Assembly (NCBI GenBank): GCA_025403435.1
Contig: CM046350.1
Span: 20,840,324-20,904,323 of the forward strand
Length of the DNA stretch: 64,000 nucleotides
Direction: 5' to 3'
From: Artocarpus heterophyllus
Lineage: Eukaryota; Streptophyta; Magnoliopsida; Rosales; Moraceae
This document shows, piece after piece, positions 61,696-64,000 of this stretch. Every line of letters begins with the position of its first letter. Within the stretch, counting starts at the first letter, position 1. The position numbers and the translations under genes are program-made. The notes below the pieces were generated by a model. That model made no database searches, had not been told where the DNA came from, and was given only the letters and a program-made list of their open reading frames with translations.

Positions 61696-61988
61696 TTTTT
61701 TACATTCTCGTAAAAATATTGTTTTTTTGGAGGACATGTTGCAAAAAAGATATTACACTACTTTTTTTATATCAAGGTTTTTAAAATATAGAAATTTTGA
61801 TTGGGAATTTTCAAACCTTTAATTTTAATAAGGTGTTTAAGAGCATTGGTTTAAACTAATAGTTTGAAACAATTTTATTAAAAGCATTATAGCATGAGAA
61901 AACTTTACACTGTAGCTTATTTTTTCTTGACTATAACATGTGAAAGCTTTACACAATAACAATCAAATATTTTAGTTGAAATTCAAAA

Positions 61989-62124
61989 GGTGTTTAACAA
62001 GTCGGTTGAAATCAATTGGTTCTAAATATAAAACAAAAAATTATTACAATATAAAACTCACGTTATACTTTTTAATCTAAATTTTTTATTCTAACCGATT
62101 TTTCTTATAATAATGCTAAACACC
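61989..62124. mobile_element. 136-bp MITE-like element
   Basis: The left end GGTGTTTAACAAGTCGGTT and right end CTAACCGA...GCTAAACACC are imperfect inverted repeats. It abuts a similar decayed unit at about 61828-61990. Confidence 0.5.
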
Positions 62125-62377
62125 CTAGCATCCCAATTCACTAAAGCCCATGACAACTTGACTAGTTTGATGTATTCAGCCGACAACCTTTTTTTTTAAT
62201 TTGCTCAGTGTTATTGGACCCCATAATTACAAAAACTTGACCAGAGTTCTATATATGTTATTTATTGATCAAGTCAGATTGATCGGTAGGCATATATTAA
62301 AAACCCATTTTCATTTCATGCGTTAAAGTTTCATTACATAAAAAATTATGAGTCTTGGTCTAACACGTGATGTGTTA

Positions 62378-62539
62378 GGGTATTTAGCAATTATAGTTAG
62401 AATTAATATTTTAGTTTAAAATACTATAGTATACGAGAACTTTAAATTGTAGCAACTTTTTACTTTTTGCTGTTACGTATAAGAGCTTTGTATTATTTGT
62501 GACTCAAAATTTTGGTTCTAATCATGTTTGTCAAACACT
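62378..62539. mobile_element. 162-bp MITE-like element
   Basis: The left end GGGTATTTAGCAATTATAGTTAGAA and right end TTCTAATCATGTTTGTCAAACACTC are imperfect inverted repeats. Two AGAACTTTA / AGAGCTTTG words lie inside. Confidence 0.5.
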
Positions 62540-62782
62540 CTATATATTTTAAACTGAGACCTATTATTTTATTAATAGCAAGATTATAATTTTATGAGGT
62601 TAAATAGGATTGCTTGTTTTAATTTTAATGAGATTATATAGACAAATAGGTGGAGAATGGTAAATTTCATACCAAAAAAAAAATTAATAATGGGATCATT
62701 TAGGCCAAAAAAAGGTTAAAAGAGAACAATTTTGTATAACTAAATTTTTCTTGAAATCTTTGGTTTTACAAATTATTTGCAG

Positions 62783-62953
62783 GGTGCTAGGCTTTTAGTT
62801 AGAACCAATTAGTTTTAACCAAGAAATAGTGTAACCTTTTTAATAGTTATAGCAAAAAGCAAAAAGCAAAAAGCAAAAAGTTATTAAAGTGTAAAGTTTT
62901 CATATGCTACAATGTTTTTAACTAATTGGTTCTAACTAATACTCCCAAACACC
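62783..62953. mobile_element. 171-bp MITE-like element with long inverted ends
   Basis: The left GGTGCTAGGCTTTTAGTTAG (62783 onwards) is matched by the reverse complement of the sequence ending CTCCCAAACACC at 62953. The core TTAGTTAGAACCAATTAGTT is exact in both. Inside is a (GCAAAAA)n tract of four units at 62852-62880. No target duplication was identified. Confidence 0.6.
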
Positions 62954-64000
62954 TTATTGGTATTTTTTTGGTATCTTTGAAATGTTTTTGCATTTTGTTG
63001 ACACAAAAAATTTAAAAAAAACCTCTCAATATTATTCCCCAAATATTCTTACTTCTCAAAATAAAATTATTCATTTTAAAACTATTACCAAATGGTCCTA
63101 TAGTACCAAAAAATGAAGTAGATAAGTAAAGTATTAGCAAGCACTTCATAATTAGACACGCCTAGGTTTACATCGCACATTAGTGGGGCTAATGCTCCTT
63201 ATCCATCCCTGTGCTCCCAACTTATATCATGACATTACTTGATATGATGTTTTTCAGTTTCAACAAATGAAGGTAGCCACATTTTCCTTCAATACATATT
63301 CCCACTATATACCAAGCCCAATGACTAATCTAGCCAGACTTCTTAGAAAGCCTTGACCTCTTCTAGCTATAAAGAGTTTCACGAGAAATTAACTAGTGTA
63401 TAAACTAATTCATAAATAATGTTTTTTTTTTCCTTAAGTTAGGACTCAGAATCGAAACGTACTTTTGTAAAACCCTAAAAGGCTTTTTTACAAAAAATAA
63501 AATTTATTCATAAGCGTCTAATATTATTTTGTCCCTCAATGTAACCCCATGGATATAACAAGGAAAAAAAAAACCAATTGTAATAATTTGTAGACGAAAA
63601 TTTTGATTTAACAATCAAAATTCTATATAGAGATGGGGCCCAAAATGCCAACTTCTGTGGGGTCAAAGCTTACAGGATGGGATGGGATTGGTCAGGGGGG
63701 TGTCCTCATCAACATCATGTACAACATCATCTCTCCAAGAAAATCAACAAAACAGGTTAGATTTTATCTATTTTGCATGAATTGAAGCAAGAGATCACAA
63801 TGAGTAGAGACATTGGACGCAAAAGAGGGGAACATACAATATTGGAATAAGAAAGATGAGCTGAGGCTAACAATTTAATACCCCCTATCCCAATTGAATA
63901 GAAGAGGGCCCAAAAAACTACTGGCCAACGGAAAAAGAAGAAAAAAAAGGTCTGAACCTTCGATTTATATTGGAGAATTTTCTTGAATTGACCATTTTAA
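62954..64000. other. Intergenic DNA to window end, no gene seen
   Basis: No open frame or element end is recognised. 63625-63740 is relatively G-rich (GGATGGGATGGGATTGG, then GGGGGGTGTCC) but non-coding in all frames I followed. Confidence 0.45.

Overview
The window looks like repeat-dominated intergenic DNA from a eudicot-type plant nuclear genome. It is strongly AT-rich and packed with Ty3/gypsy and Ty1/copia LTR retrotransposons whose primer-binding sites match plant initiator tRNA-Met, plus MITE-like elements and microsatellites. I recognise no intact host gene, tRNA or rRNA. The species cannot be fixed from the sequence.

Layout. 1-2556: truncated LTR of gypsy-like family A (minus sense). 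2557-10951: chromovirus-type (Del/Tekay-like) gypsy element B, plus strand, with 5' LTR cut to 0.59 kb, a gag-pol carrying nine stops and one frameshift, and an intact 2.9 kb 3' LTR. 10952-11385: fossil reverse transcriptase of a Tat/Ogre-like gypsy element. 11386-13444: imperfect inverted-repeat unit with a 33-bp minisatellite in its loop. 13557-24834: minus-strand Ty1/copia block made of fragment D1, copy D2 next to or inside it, and solo LTR D3 inserted in D2 with target duplication GTTAC. 24835-29095: AT-rich, probably containing a minus-sense LTR-like promoter. 29101-33310: family A solo LTR with target duplication CTAAC. 36786-45842: complete minus-strand chromovirus C with two nearly identical LTRs and target duplication TGTCA. 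45848-64000: AT-rich intergenic DNA with a degraded copia LTR, two Tourist-like MITEs, many short AT-rich MITE-like repeats, tandem repeats and a 23-G run.

The most unusual signal is a short GC-rich interrupted palindrome, TTCGGC-AG-GCCGAA (reverse complement TTCGGC-CT-GCCGAA). It is iterated 4 to 8 times inside LTRs of four different families: A, B and C (gypsy) and D3 (copia). Start-to-start spacing is nearly always 20-23 bp, about two turns of B-DNA, with longer gaps often close to multiples. LTR B carries two such arrays in opposite orientations. Copia copy D2 has a different palindrome, GTCGAC, spaced 23 bp, at the equivalent LTR position. The arrays look like a phased LTR element shared or convergently acquired across unrelated retrotransposons. 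Their function is unknown.

State of the elements: only C is recent (about a dozen LTR differences by eye in 2.15 kb), yet its polyprotein has two stops and one frameshift. B, D1 and D2 have damaged reverse-transcriptase catalytic motifs. All coding capacity seen is retrotransposon-derived and broken.
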